Shown here piece after piece: positions 1 through 8,206 of a stretch of 64,000 nt of DNA; the first letter of the stretch is position 1, and each line of letters starts with the position of its first letter. The stretch spans positions 310,001 through 374,000 of the forward strand of contig NZ_LWLN01000001.1 of assembly GCF_001953745.1 (NCBI RefSeq), written 5' to 3'. A program made the position numbers and the translations under genes. This DNA comes from Natrinema saccharevitans (GTDB lineage Archaea > Halobacteriota > Halobacteria > Halobacteriales > Natrialbaceae). The notes beneath the pieces are model-generated. The model saw only the letters and a list, made by a program, of their open reading frames with translations, did no database searches and had not been told where the DNA came from.

Positions 1-47
1 CGTGGCTCGGCGCCGTGATCGAGTCCGAACTGATACCCGGTCGGTAG
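1..47 (+). CDS. possible 3' end of a gene entering the window
   Basis: Frame 3 reads W-L-G-A-V-I-E-S-E-L-I-P-G-R and then TAG at 45-47, with G/C-rich third positions. This could be the last codons of a gene cut by the window edge. It is too short to identify. Confidence 0.3.
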   Translation, partial: WLGAVIESELIPGR

Positions 48-86
48 AGTACAGTCTAACTCCGTAGAATACGTATGATGACGGGG

Positions 87-95
87 TAATTATTT
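87..95 (+). promoter_or_regulatory. TATA-like box of the lipoprotein gene
   Basis: The AT-rich run aattattt lies 23-31 nt before the ATG at 118. That is the spacing expected of an archaeal TATA box driving a leaderless transcript. Confidence 0.4.
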
Positions 96-117
96 CCAAC
101 AAGCGTAATGATCCAGT

Positions 118-549
118 ATGAAGAGAAGAGAACTATTGGCGATTTCCGGAACGATGTTGCTTAGCGGGTGCGGTGTGTTCGACTCGAGGGTCCGCCTCGG
201 CGGGGTTCGTCTCGAGAATTTCGAGACAAACTCGAGGGAGGTCGACATTCGCGTCGAGAAGGACGGCGATATCGTCTACGACGGGACAGTTTCGATCGAC
301 CCGCCCTCGGACACCGTCTCGACGCGGATTATCGATTGTACGTGGGATACTGACGCAGCGAGCGCGTACTCCGTGGCCGCGAAACTGTTCGACCGAGCGG
401 AGTGGACCGAACTCGCACTGGACGAGGAAGGGGGTGCCTGCCAGTGGGTTTCGGTCCAGTGTGAGTATGGTGCTATTCATTTAGACTCCAAAAACTGTAA
501 TGACTATCCTGAGATCCCTTGTGATCTCCCCTCGAGTTACTCCCGATGA
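118..549 (+). CDS. Tat-type lipoprotein, unknown function
   Basis: 143-residue putative exported lipoprotein. The N terminus has twin arginines at 3-4, a short hydrophobic stretch and a lipobox LLSGC with the modified cysteine at 18, so it should be exported and anchored to the outer face of the membrane. The mature part is acidic, with alternating short hydrophobic segments that look beta-rich, and five further cysteines that could form disulfides. No enzymatic motif is visible. It stands alone, with no operon partner. Codon use is less G/C-biased than in neighbouring housekeeping genes, which may indicate accessory origin. The function is not recognised. Confidence 0.75.
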   Translation: MKRRELLAISGTMLLSGCGVFDSRVRLGGVRLENFETNSREVDIRVEKDGDIVYDGTVSIDPPSDTVSTRIIDCTWDTDAASAYSVAAKLFDRAEWTELALDEEGGACQWVSVQCEYGAIHLDSKNCNDYPEIPCDLPSSYSR

Positions 550-680
550 CGGAGTCACCGACAGCAGTCTGTGTGCGCTTCGACGTACCCACACGAACCG
601 GCGATAGCGCGACCGTCGGCGCGGACGCACTATCGACTACCCTTGGCGGTACCTCCGCGATAGCAACTTCAGCGAAATTA

Positions 681-760
681 TAGTAGCCGCTGAAACGATT
701 TACACACTAATCGCGACGCTGTCGTTCGATTAGGTGTGCAATGACTTTCAGCGGCTACGA
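681..760. repeat. palindromic repeat element, copy 1
   Basis: An inverted repeat of about 80 bp. The outer arms tagccgctgaaa (684-695) and tttcagcggcta (746-757) are perfect complements of 12 bp. Inside them, acacac-taatcg pairs with cgatta-ggtgtg around a small central loop near 715-722. Similar elements lie near 15425, 17115, 41244 and 46938. This copy ends 5 bp from the stop codon of the minus-strand gene at 765. Confidence 0.85.
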
Positions 761-764
761 TACC

Positions 765-1172
765 CTACTCGTCTGTCCCAACGACTCCGCAGGCGATCGC
801 TTCGGGCTCGAGCAGGTCCGTACCGTCGACGGCGTCGGGATGGACCACGAGGATCGTGTCGTCGGGCATCTCGCTCTCGACCCGTACGCCACAGCCCAGG
901 GCCGACTCGAGGTCGCCGACGTCGTCGATCCCGGACTCGCGGTCGATGCACAGGTCGACGTTAGTCCGCGAACAGACGACCACGAGTTCCCCCGGCTCGA
1001 GGTGTTCGCTCTCGGCGGCCGCGAGTAAGGTCTCGAGCGCGTCGAAGCGGACGGCCTCGAGCGACCGGATCGTCACGCGCTCGGTGTCGGAGCCGGGCGC
1101 TCGCTGGGACTGGATGCGGACGCGGGCGGCCAGTTCCGCGAAGTCGGTCTCGGCGTCGAGATCGGCGGTCAT
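765..1172 (-). CDS. conserved haloarchaeal protein, unknown function
   Basis: 135 residues, strongly acidic, with no transmembrane segment and no signal peptide. The middle has alternating beta-like stretches (ELVVVC near residue 63, DDTILVVHP near 103) separated by helices, which suggests a small alpha/beta fold. No catalytic motif is recognised. The start ATG at 1172 opens a frame with haloarchaeal codon use throughout. It diverges from the bat-type regulator at 1340, sharing an intergenic region of about 165 bp, so the two may be co-regulated. The 3' end abuts a palindromic repeat. Confidence 0.65.
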   Translation of the reverse strand: MTADLDAETDFAELAARVRIQSQRAPGSDTERVTIRSLEAVRFDALETLLAAAESEHLEPGELVVVCSRTNVDLCIDRESGIDDVGDLESALGCGVRVESEMPDDTILVVHPDAVDGTDLLEPEAIACGVVGTDE

Positions 1173-1339
1173 GGGCGGTCGTCGTCGTCGGCCGGCCTTG
1201 AGAACTCGGCCGGCCAGTTCCGGCTCTCGAGAGCCGCCGCGAGGCGATTCGACCGCGACGGAAACGGCGGTATCAGCCAGCGCGACAGTCAGGCTCGTCG
1301 CGACAGCGGTTTTTACCCACCGGCGGTGTACGACGCCCG

Positions 1340-1999
1340 ATGTCGACGATAGCCGATCTCCGGCTGCCGGCCGCGGAAACGGCGCTTGCCACCGCCTTCG
1401 AGCGCGCGCCGGCGGCCACGTTCGAACTCGAGTCCTCGGTCTCGAAGACCCGCCCCTCGCTGTGGGTGGCCGACGTGGATCGCGAGACGGCCGACGCCGC
1501 CTTCCGCGCGGACCCGTCGGTCGAGGCCGCCGAACTGCTCGTCGAGACCGACGCCAGGCTACTGTACGACGTGACCTTCGCCGACGAGTCGGGGACCGGC
1601 CGCCTCTGGGAGGACCTGCTGGTCGACGGCGGCTCCCTGCTCGAGGCCCGGGCCAGCGACGGCTGGTGGCAGGTGACGGTCCGCTACCGGGATCGCGAGA
1701 CGCTCTGTGAGGCCTACGAGCGGCTGCTCGAGCGGGGAATCAACGTCGAACTCCGGCGCGTGACCGACGTGACCGATACCGGCGGCCACGCGACGCGGCT
1801 CACGCCCGAACAGCAGGAGGCCTTGGAGGCCGCGCTCGAGTACGGCTACTTCGAGATCCCTCGCGGGGTGTCGATGGAGGAACTGGCCGACGAACTGGGA
1901 ATCTCGCATCAGGCGCTCTCCGAGCGGTTCCGCCGGGCCTACGAGACGCTGGTCGACGCCGAACTCCAGCCGGTCGGCGAGGGGTCGCGGTTCGACTGA
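1340..1999 (+). CDS. bat-type helix-turn-helix transcriptional regulator
   Basis: 219 residues. The C-terminal part, from about residue 155, carries the HTH typical of the bacterio-opsin activator family: L-T-P-E-Q-Q, then Y-G-Y-F-E-I-P-R, then M-E-E-L-A-D-E-L-G-I-S-H-Q-A-L-S-E-R-F-R-R. The N-terminal 150 residues match the associated sensor-like region common in haloarchaeal bat-like regulators. It is likely a cytoplasmic DNA-binding regulator of unknown targets. A T-rich box near 1310 lies about 28 nt before the ATG. A paralogue of the same architecture is at 17631-18293. Confidence 0.9.
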   Translation: MSTIADLRLPAAETALATAFERAPAATFELESSVSKTRPSLWVADVDRETADAAFRADPSVEAAELLVETDARLLYDVTFADESGTGRLWEDLLVDGGSLLEARASDGWWQVTVRYRDRETLCEAYERLLERGINVELRRVTDVTDTGGHATRLTPEQQEALEAALEYGYFEIPRGVSMEELADELGISHQALSERFRRAYETLVDAELQPVGEGSRFD

Positions 2000-2147
2000 G
2001 ACGGTTTGCCGTCCCGACGTCCCGGTGGGACCGCAGGACGGTCGCAGTCCCGCCGGTACTGACGGACGGGAGACCGTATGACACGCCGCCGCCCTCGGGT
2101 GCGAGCACGGCACAATCGTTATTTGACTGGCTCGCGTTCGGCCCCAC

Positions 2148-2429
2148 ATGGCCGACCTGCTTTCCGACGACGAGATCGAGGCGGAACTCCCCGACGGCTG
2201 GGACCGCGAGGGGGACGAGATCGTTCGGATCTACGAGTTCGACGACTACCTCCGCGGGGTCAACTTCGCCCAGATGGTCGGCGAGATCGCCGAGGCCCAG
2301 TTCCACCACCCCGAGATCGTCATTCGCTACGCCGAACTCGAGATCCGGCTGACATCCCACGAGGAAGGCGGCATCACCGAGGACGACATCGAGATGGCGG
2401 AACTGATCGAGGCCGAACGCGGAGACTGA
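2148..2429 (+). CDS. pterin-4a-carbinolamine dehydratase family protein
   Basis: 93 residues, the normal length for the PCD/DCoH family, which dehydrates 4a-hydroxytetrahydropterin. The signature is present: E-A-Q-F-H-H-P-E-I, then a tyrosine, then L-T-S-H-E-E-G-G-I-T-E-D-D. The paired histidines and the later histidine are the family's active-site residues. The archaeal substrate is not certain, because phenylalanine hydroxylase is not seen here. The protein may serve pterin recycling, or molybdopterin- or folate-related chemistry. The next gene starts 6 nt after its stop, so the two are probably co-transcribed. Confidence 0.9.
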   Translation: MADLLSDDEIEAELPDGWDREGDEIVRIYEFDDYLRGVNFAQMVGEIAEAQFHHPEIVIRYAELEIRLTSHEEGGITEDDIEMAELIEAERGD

Positions 2430-2435
2430 CCGACC

Positions 2436-2825
2436 GTGGACGCCCGCTACGTCTTCCGCGTTCGCGTCCGCATAGAGCCCGCCCGGGCGGCCGTCTCGCT
2501 CGAGTCCGACAGCGCCGAGACGACGGTGACGCTCTATCGGGACGCACCGGAACCGGGCACCGAGGGGTGGCTGTTCTTCCGGAACACGCTCTGGCGCGGC
2601 GCGGTCGGCGACGACTACGCTCGCCGGCTCGCCGCGGAGTGGCTGGGCGTTCCCGAACGGACCGTCGAAGCCGTCGATTTCCGCGAACTCCAGACCGACG
2701 AGGAGTACCTCGACGCGCTCCGGGCCGAAATCGCGGCCGACCTCGAGCCGTTCAAGGCCGACGACGTCGACGAGGTACTCTCGAAGTATCTGGGCTCGAG
2801 CATCCGCGTGACCGAGAGCGACTGA
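2436..2825 (+). CDS. LWR-salt family protein
   Basis: 129 residues with a GTG start 6 nt after the pterin dehydratase stop. The conserved block W-L-F-F-R-N-T-L-W-R-G near residues 48-58 identifies the haloarchaeal 'LWR-salt' family, named for its Leu-Trp-Arg motif and its restriction to halophiles. The fold seems to be a beta-rich N-terminal half followed by acidic helices. The molecular function is unknown. Tight spacing suggests translation coupled to the upstream gene. Confidence 0.8.
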   Translation: MDARYVFRVRVRIEPARAAVSLESDSAETTVTLYRDAPEPGTEGWLFFRNTLWRGAVGDDYARRLAAEWLGVPERTVEAVDFRELQTDEEYLDALRAEIAADLEPFKADDVDEVLSKYLGSSIRVTESD

Positions 2826-2937
2826 CGGTCGGTGACGGCGAGTGCGTCACGGACTGGAGTCTCGCGACGAACGACTAATGTGTATTGGTAACAAGATTCG
2901 CCCACATTTATGTACTCGCTTGTGGCCGCCTTTGGTG

Positions 2938-3144
2938 ATGATCGCGAGCGACTACCGACCGGCGGTTCGGGAGGGACTCGGATTACGAGAGATTCGACGC
3001 GTCGTGCGTTCCGTCTGTCCCGGCGACCGGACGTGGGGAACTGCCCCCCGACGAACGCTCGACCCGGCGGGCGCTCTCGCCGCCGAGGGGCACTTCGACG
3101 TGGCAGTCGCCGGACCGACCGGGGGTGACGATGTCCGACCGTGA
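2938..3144 (+). CDS. possible small ORF, unknown
   Basis: 68 codons with moderately high G/C third positions. A TATA-like string (acatttatg, about 2904-2912) lies roughly 27-34 nt before the ATG. Its end overlaps the next gene's ATG (3131) by 14 bp, and a Shine-Dalgarno-like gggggtga at 3121-3128 sits inside it, which would fit translational coupling. The product is not recognised. A longer frame with a GTG start at 2842 is less likely. Confidence 0.35.
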   Translation: MIASDYRPAVREGLGLREIRRVVRSVCPGDRTWGTAPRRTLDPAGALAAEGHFDVAVAGPTGGDDVRP

Positions 3145-3691
3145 ACCCGCCGTGTCGGTGATCGCCGACCCCGACGCGGGCGGAGCGATCGGGATCGACT
3201 GTTACGTCCGCTCGAGCGTGCCGGCCGCCGTCTCCGAACGGATCGCCGCGGTCACCGAGCGGCTCCGGACGCTCCGCGAGCGGGGCTACGTCGACGAGTT
3301 GCGAGTCGACCAGTGGCCGCCACAGCACGCGCCGGGACCGACGCGGACCCGCGACGAACTCGTCGCGGAGTTCGAACGCTGGGCGGACCGACACGGTTAC
3401 TGCCTCGAGCCCGGGTTTCGCCGCCGAACGGTCCCGCGCTCGTCGTTCGGCGTCGACATCGGCTCGCACGAACGAGTCCGCGTCCCGCTGGTGGCGCTGG
3501 CGCTCTACGAGGGCGCTGACGACGCCGAGACGCTGCGGGCCGTCCTCCCGTGTACGGAACTCTCCTACACCGGCAACGAGCGGACCTACACCGTCGACGA
3601 GTGGCTCACCGCCGTCGAAACGCGGGCGTTCGACGAGCCCGTCCGCGCGTCTCGGATCGACGGTCCGGAAGCGCTGTACGGGCGGCAGTAG
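3131..3691 (+). CDS. haloarchaeal HTH-domain-like conserved protein
   Basis: 186 residues from the ATG at 3131; a GTG two codons upstream is possible. A purine-rich gggggtga just before the ATG favours this start. The N-terminal half resembles a small alpha/beta domain. The central half has Y-C-L-E-P-G-F and V-R-V-P-L-V-A-L-A-L-Y, features of a haloarchaeal family annotated as an HTH protein of unknown role. No transmembrane segments are seen. The last part (E-W-L-T-A-V-E) is helical. The assignment as a regulator is tentative. Confidence 0.65.
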   Translation: MSDREPAVSVIADPDAGGAIGIDCYVRSSVPAAVSERIAAVTERLRTLRERGYVDELRVDQWPPQHAPGPTRTRDELVAEFERWADRHGYCLEPGFRRRTVPRSSFGVDIGSHERVRVPLVALALYEGADDAETLRAVLPCTELSYTGNERTYTVDEWLTAVETRAFDEPVRASRIDGPEALYGRQ

Positions 3692-3734
3692 CCGGGGACG
3701 GCCCGGGAACCGACCGTGCCCGCCCGACGCGAGC

Positions 3735-4162
3735 TTACGCCACGCCGTCGTGGGTCAGCAGCGGCCGCGTTCGCCCGCCCGCGGGCGGCTCGTAGGTGAC
3801 GACCCGAGCAGGTTCCCGTCGGAGTCGAGGAAGTAGAACCCCTCGAACTCGCCCCAGTCGTAGGGCCCCTGGTTCGGAAACTGGCCCTCGAGCCCGTCCA
3901 GTAACGCGTCGTATTCCGCACGGTCGACCTCGAATGCCAGGTGGGCCTTGTCGAGGGGGTGGTCGAGCCCCCGCCGGTCCCAGTTCTCGGCGCGGCCGGT
4001 CTCGGCCAGCGTGACGACCGTCTCGCCGGCCCGGAACATCGCGTGACCGCCCGCGAAGTCGTCGGGCGGCCTGACCAACTCGAGGCCGAGCGTCTCGCGA
4101 TAGAACTCGTAGCAGGGCTCGAGCGCGTCGACGTCGACGTTGATGTGATCGACGGCGTCCAT
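3735..4162 (-). pseudogene. VOC-family protein, apparent 1-base frameshift near the C terminus
   Basis: The N-terminal 120 residues are a clear vicinal-oxygen-chelate (glyoxalase-like) protein: D-H-I-N-V-D-V at the start, F-Y-R-E-T-L-G-L-E, then H-L-A-F-E-V and G-F-Y-F-L-D-S-D-G-N-L-L. The family normally continues with the metal-ligand glutamate (L-L-E). Here the frame turns into G-S-S-P-T-S-R and stops at 3755. Adding one base between 3804 and 3805, restoring a ctcgag, gives E-V-V-T-Y-E-P-P and a natural stop at 3735-3737. Either the gene has lost its last metal ligand by deletion or the sequence has a one-base error. Confidence 0.8.
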
Positions 4163-4224
4163 GCTACGACTCCCGGTCGACCCGCGACCGCGACGCGGTT
4201 CGTCGCCACGCCGGCTCGTCCCGC

Positions 4225-5039
4225 GGCGGCGCGAGGACGCCGGTATCGCGCTGGCCGGCGCCAGCGCCGTCCTGGCGAAACAAAGCGAGGGGTTCGAGCC
4301 GCTGGCGGTCGCCGCGGTGACCCAGAAGACGCCCGCGGCGGTCTACACCCTGCGCGAGGTCTTCGGCGAGCCCCTCTCCGAGCCCGAGCAGCTGGCCGGC
4401 CGGACGGTTGCGCCATCCGCGACGAAGACCCGGATCCTCACGGCCCAACTGCTCGAGAACGCGGGGATCCGCGACGAAGTCGATCTCCTCACGGTCGATC
4501 CCCACACGCATCACCGCGTCCAGCATCAGGTGATCGACGGGACCGTCGACGCGGCGGTCGGCGTCGTCACGAACGGGATCGAGATCGGCCGTGAATGCGA
4601 CCGAACGCCCGAGTAACTGCCGATCGGCGAGTCCCTCGATATCTACGGGATGACGCTGGTCACGAGCCCCGAGTTCGCGGCCGACAGCCCCGAGCGGCTC
4701 CGGGCGACCGCCCGCGGCTGGGCCGAGGCGACCCGCGATCCCGAACGGGCGATCGCCGTCCTCGTCGACCGGAACGCCACCCTCGAGCGCAGTCGGGCGA
4801 TCGAGCGGCTGAAGTTCGAGACCGCCGCCCACCGGTTGCAGTTCACGCCGTTCGTCCGCGAGCGCGGCTGGGGGGCACAGGACCCCGACCGCTGGCGGCG
4901 GCTCGGCGAGACGCTGTCCGAGACGGCCCTGCTCGAGGGCGAGATCGACCCCGACGACGCGTGGACGGGCGAGTTCCGCCCCGACGACGATCCGCCGGTG
5001 GCCGAGTACGCCGAGCGGATCCGCTCGACGGCTGACTGA
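4225..5039 (+). pseudogene. NMT1/THI5-like ABC substrate-binding protein, degraded
   Basis: Two in-frame pieces belong to one protein. The first (to 4613) has A-G-A-S-A-V-L-A-K-Q and the K-T-P-A-A-V-Y-T-L region typical of NMT1-like binding proteins. An in-frame TAA at 4614-4616 interrupts it. Reading continues in the same frame with L-P-I-G-E-S-L-D-I-Y-G-M-T-L-V and runs to 5037. The signal peptide and roughly the first 70 residues are missing, cut near the divergent VOC gene. No permease or ATPase genes are nearby. The intact protein would have bound a pyrimidine or thiamine precursor or a similar solute. Confidence 0.75.
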
Positions 5040-5104
5040 GCCCGGAACGGACCCGCGATCGGGCGACAGGCATTTACTCAAGAGCGCGCTATATTACCGT
5101 CCGA

Positions 5105-5740
5105 ATGGCCCTCGATCACGACTACGACTTCTGGCTGCTCGATCTCGACGGGACCCTCGTCGACGTCGAGTGGTCCTACACGCGGGGGGTCTTCGATCGG
5201 GTCGGCGACCGGCTCGGTCGCGAGTTTTCCGACCGACAGGCCGAAATCATCTGGAACGGCCTGACCGGCTCTCGGGACCGCCAGCTCGAGGCGTGGGGGG
5301 TCGATCCCGACGCGTTCTGGACGGCCTTTCACGAGGAGGAGAACCCGATAGAGCGGGCCGAACGGACCTACCTCCACGAGGACGCCGCCGTCGTCGGCGA
5401 CCTCGAGGTTCCCGTCGGGCTGGTCACGCACTGTCAGGAGTTTCTCACCGAGCCCGTCCTGGACCACCTCGACATCCACGACTGGTTCGACGCGCGACTG
5501 TGCTGTACCGAGGAGACCGGCTGGAAGCCCGATCCGACCCCCGTCGAACGGGTGATGAACGACCTCGGCGTCGGCCACAACGGCCACCGCGGCGTCCTCG
5601 CCGGCGACGGGGCCTGTGACGTGGGCGCGGCCTGGAACGCCGGCCTCGACGCGATCCACGTCGAGCGCGTCGGCCACGAGCAGCGAGGCCGATGCGTTCT
5701 CGGGGACCACCGTGTTACGTCCTTCGACGAACTGTACTGA
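5105..5740 (+). CDS. HAD-superfamily hydrolase (phosphatase-like)
   Basis: 211 residues. Motif I is D-L-D-G-T at 13-17 (nucleophile and acid aspartates). Motif II is the threonine of G-L-V-T-H-C. Motif III is the lysine of G-W-K-P-D-P. Motif IV is G-D-G-A-C-D. A helical cap lies between motifs I and II, as in phosphoglycolate-phosphatase-like HADs. It is a probable cytoplasmic phosphomonoesterase of unknown substrate, annotated in some haloarchaea as a phosphoglycolate phosphatase-like protein. The ATG at 5105 follows a TATA-like tatatta about 15 nt upstream, so the transcript probably has little or no leader. Confidence 0.85.
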   Translation: MALDHDYDFWLLDLDGTLVDVEWSYTRGVFDRVGDRLGREFSDRQAEIIWNGLTGSRDRQLEAWGVDPDAFWTAFHEEENPIERAERTYLHEDAAVVGDLEVPVGLVTHCQEFLTEPVLDHLDIHDWFDARLCCTEETGWKPDPTPVERVMNDLGVGHNGHRGVLAGDGACDVGAAWNAGLDAIHVERVGHEQRGRCVLGDHRVTSFDELY

Positions 5741-5808
5741 TCGGGATCGGCACTCGCCGACCGCGAGATCGAAGGAGCTTCAGGAATCGGCTCGGATTCG
5801 ATGTCACG

Positions 5809-6006
5809 ATGAAGTACTGTCTCGACTGCGACTGGCACGCGGCCGCCACCGACGAACCCGACCAGCGCGACCGCTCGCGGGCGGCGATCGACCACCACGT
5901 CGAAACGGGCCACGCGATCGACTCGAGCGAGTCGCTCGTCCGACCGACGACGCCCGACGGATTCGGAGCGGTCCTCGCCTGCGACCTGTCGCCCTCGAGC
6001 GACTGA
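5809..6006 (+). CDS. small zinc-finger-like protein
   Basis: 65 residues. M-K-Y-C-L-D-C-D-W at the start gives a CxxC pair, and H-H-V-E-T-G-H near residues 28-34 supplies histidines, a C2H2-like arrangement often seen in haloarchaeal small zinc-finger proteins. The ATG at 5809 is preferred over upstream in-frame codons because the finger begins directly there and the upstream codons lack haloarchaeal composition. It follows the HAD gene by 68 nt on the same strand. The partner is unknown, and it may bind nucleic acid or protein. Confidence 0.75.
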   Translation: MKYCLDCDWHAAATDEPDQRDRSRAAIDHHVETGHAIDSSESLVRPTTPDGFGAVLACDLSPSSD

Positions 6007-6340
6007 GACGGACCGCTATCTGTCAGTTCCAACACGATGCCGCCCGGTCCTGCGGTCGTGATCCCACCGGCATACGGTAGGCCGTATGAGGCCCCCGGAC
6101 GGCCCGACCGCCACGATCCGTCGGAGTCCCGCGGGCTCCGCTCGCTGCGAACCACGCCGTCGCGTTTGGGCCCTTCTCCGCCCGAGAGCGCTCGAGCGTT
6201 CTCCGTCCGACCACGCGGATCGCCATCGACGGTGGCCGGACAGTCGCCGGCGACGATCGGTCACCGGACCGGCGTATTCACCCATTCTTACCATTATTTC
6301 GACAGGAAAGCTTATGCCGGGACCCTCGCGTTATCGAGCC
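6007..6340. other. 334-bp stretch without a recognisable gene
   Basis: No frame has convincing haloarchaeal coding bias. It contains a 7-bp dyad, catacgg (6071-6077) and ccgtatg (6082-6088). An AT-rich region with a box near 6307-6316 (aaagcttatg) sits about 28 nt before the next ATG. Confidence 0.5.
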
Positions 6341-6670
6341 ATGACACGCGACACTTCGGTACGGAACAGAACTGCCGAAACCGACAGCGATACGCTTCCG
6401 AACCTCGTCACGATCGTCGGACGGGGCGTCCCCTCGAACTTCGAACTCTCGGTCGACGGCGACCTCGAGATGCTGGCCGACGACCCCGTAGCCGAGGGGA
6501 CCGTCGTCTCCGGCGGCGTCGCCGAGGGTGCGATCGACGTCGGCGTCCAGCGGTTCCGGTTTTCGGGCCAGCTGGCGAACGTCCGACTCGTCGACTGGAA
6601 CGGCAACGAGGCGGCCGACTCCGCGAGCGTCCCGACGGTTCACGTCGGGTACGGCTCGGCACAGCGGTAG
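6341..6670 (+). CDS. conserved small protein, unknown function
   Basis: 109 residues from the ATG at 6341. The central part is beta-rich with little charge clustering: L-V-T-I-V-G-R-G-V-P-S-N-F-E-L-S-V-D-G-D, then F-R-F-S-G-Q-L-A-N-V-R-L. It resembles a small haloarchaeal family of unknown role. There are no transmembrane segments, metal motifs or signal peptide. A TATA-like box about 28 nt upstream supports this start over longer in-frame versions. It is convergent with the heme operon and has no obvious functional link to it. Confidence 0.65.
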   Translation: MTRDTSVRNRTAETDSDTLPNLVTIVGRGVPSNFELSVDGDLEMLADDPVAEGTVVSGGVAEGAIDVGVQRFRFSGQLANVRLVDWNGNEAADSASVPTVHVGYGSAQR

Positions 6671-6883
6671 GCGGCCGCGGCTCTCACGAGTAGGCGGTTT
6701 CCGGATCACGACGCTCCCAGCGGCGGCCTTCCCTTCTCGCCGGTCTTGCAGTCCCCGCGAGAACAGTTCGTCTCAGACTGCCGGACAGAACGACGTGAAG
6801 CCGGTCGCATGTCTGCGGCCCGTCCCCGCCGGAGACGGCCGCAAATTCGCGACCGGCTTCGTATCGACTGCTGTCCAGTAGTA

Positions 6884-8206
6884 TCAGTCGTCGTCGGTCG
6901 CGCCGATTCCCGCCTCGCCGCTCCCGGTGGTGGGGGCGATCGACGGCGGGGCGATCGGGCCGTCGTTCCCGCCGAACTCCGGATCGAACAGTTGGAGGGC
7001 GGTGTGGATCGTACTCCAGTCGTCCTCGGCAGCGGCCTCCCGCAGGCTCTTGGTCGGCGCGGCGAGCAACTGGTTGACCAGCGAGTCGGCCATCGACTCG
7101 AGGACCTCGCGGTGTTGCTCGGACGGCTCCTCGAGATGTGAGAGAGCGGTCTCGACCTCCCGTTCTTTGATCCGCTCTGCGGCCTCGTACATCGCCGCGA
7201 TGGCCTCGTCGGCGCGGGCGCGCTTGTACTGCTCGGTCAGCAGTTCGAACTCCCGATCGACGATCGCCTCGACCTCGCGGGCGGCGTCGGCGCGCTTCTC
7301 GCGCGTCTCCTCGGTGATCGACTCGAGATCGTCCAGATCGAAGACCCGGACGGACGACAGGTCGTCGGCCGCCGGGGCGACGTCCCTGGGCTGGCCGAGG
7401 TCGACGACGACCTGCTCGCTCGGCCCCTCGAGGTGGCGGGGTTCGACGACCGGCTCCTCGCTGCCGGTCGCCGTGACGACGACGTCGGCGCGCGAGGTGA
7501 CGGAATCGAGCGCCTCGAGCGGCGCGGCCCGGGCGTCGGTCTCGGCCTCGAGATCGTCGACGAGGTGGTCGGCGTGGGCGACGGTCCGGTTGGCGACGAC
7601 GACTTCCGCGACGTCGGCGGCCGCGAGACTTCGTGCGGCCAGTTTCCCCATCTCGCCGGCCCCGACGACCAGCGCGGTCGCGTCCTCGAGCGGGATCTCC
7701 TCGGCGACCCTGCGGGTCGCGGCCGAGCCCAGCGAGACGACGCCCTCGTTGATCGCGGTCTCGGTGCGGGCGCGTTCGCCGACGTGGATCGCCTTCGTGA
7801 CGCCGGCCTCGAGCATCGAGCCGATGCCGCCGGCGTCGCGCGAATCCTCGTAGGCGGTCCGGACCTGTCCGATGATCTGGTCCTCGCCGAGGATCACCGA
7901 CTCGAGGCCGGCGGCGACCCGCATGAGATGACGCAGGCTCTCGTCGTGGTCGGTCACGACGACCGCCTCGTCTGCGACGCCGGCGAAGAACTCCTCGAGG
8001 GCGGCCCGGCCGACGGCGTGGTCCGGCCCGACGACGTAGGCTTCGACCCGGTTGCACGTCGAGAGGACGTACGCTTCCTCGACGTCGGGAACGGCCAGGA
8101 GTTCCTCGACGGCGCTTTCTTGTCCGTCGGGACTGGCCGCGGCGAGCTGGTCGACGCTACCGCTTCCGTGCGTCACTCGCGCCGCAGTGACGACCCCGGT
8201 CGACAT
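6884..8206 (-). CDS. hemA: glutamyl-tRNA reductase
   Basis: 440 residues. It reduces glutamyl-tRNA(Glu) to glutamate-1-semialdehyde with NADPH, the first step of tetrapyrrole synthesis by the C5 route. The catalytic cysteine lies in L-S-T-C-N-R-V-E (C51). The family block G-L-E-S-V-I-L-G-E-D-Q-I-I-G-Q-V and a Rossmann motif L-V-V-G-A-G-E-M-G-K follow. The C-terminal dimerisation helices are present. The ATG at 8206 overlaps the upstream gene's TGA by one base (TGATG), indicating translational coupling; a GTG one codon earlier is possible. It is the last gene of the operon ahbAB-met8-hemA. Confidence 0.97.
   Translation of the reverse strand: MSTGVVTAARVTHGSGSVDQLAAASPDGQESAVEELLAVPDVEEAYVLSTCNRVEAYVVGPDHAVGRAALEEFFAGVADEAVVVTDHDESLRHLMRVAAGLESVILGEDQIIGQVRTAYEDSRDAGGIGSMLEAGVTKAIHVGERARTETAINEGVVSLGSAATRRVAEEIPLEDATALVVGAGEMGKLAARSLAAADVAEVVVANRTVAHADHLVDDLEAETDARAAPLEALDSVTSRADVVVTATGSEEPVVEPRHLEGPSEQVVVDLGQPRDVAPAADDLSSVRVFDLDDLESITEETREKRADAAREVEAIVDREFELLTEQYKRARADEAIAAMYEAAERIKEREVETALSHLEEPSEQHREVLESMADSLVNQLLAAPTKSLREAAAEDDWSTIHTALQLFDPEFGGNDGPIAPPSIAPTTGSGEAGIGATDDD

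Noticed and set aside
2842..3144. 100-residue frame with a GTG start
   Set aside because: The first third has poor codon bias and would lie across a TATA-like box; only the part from 2938 was kept, as a weak candidate.
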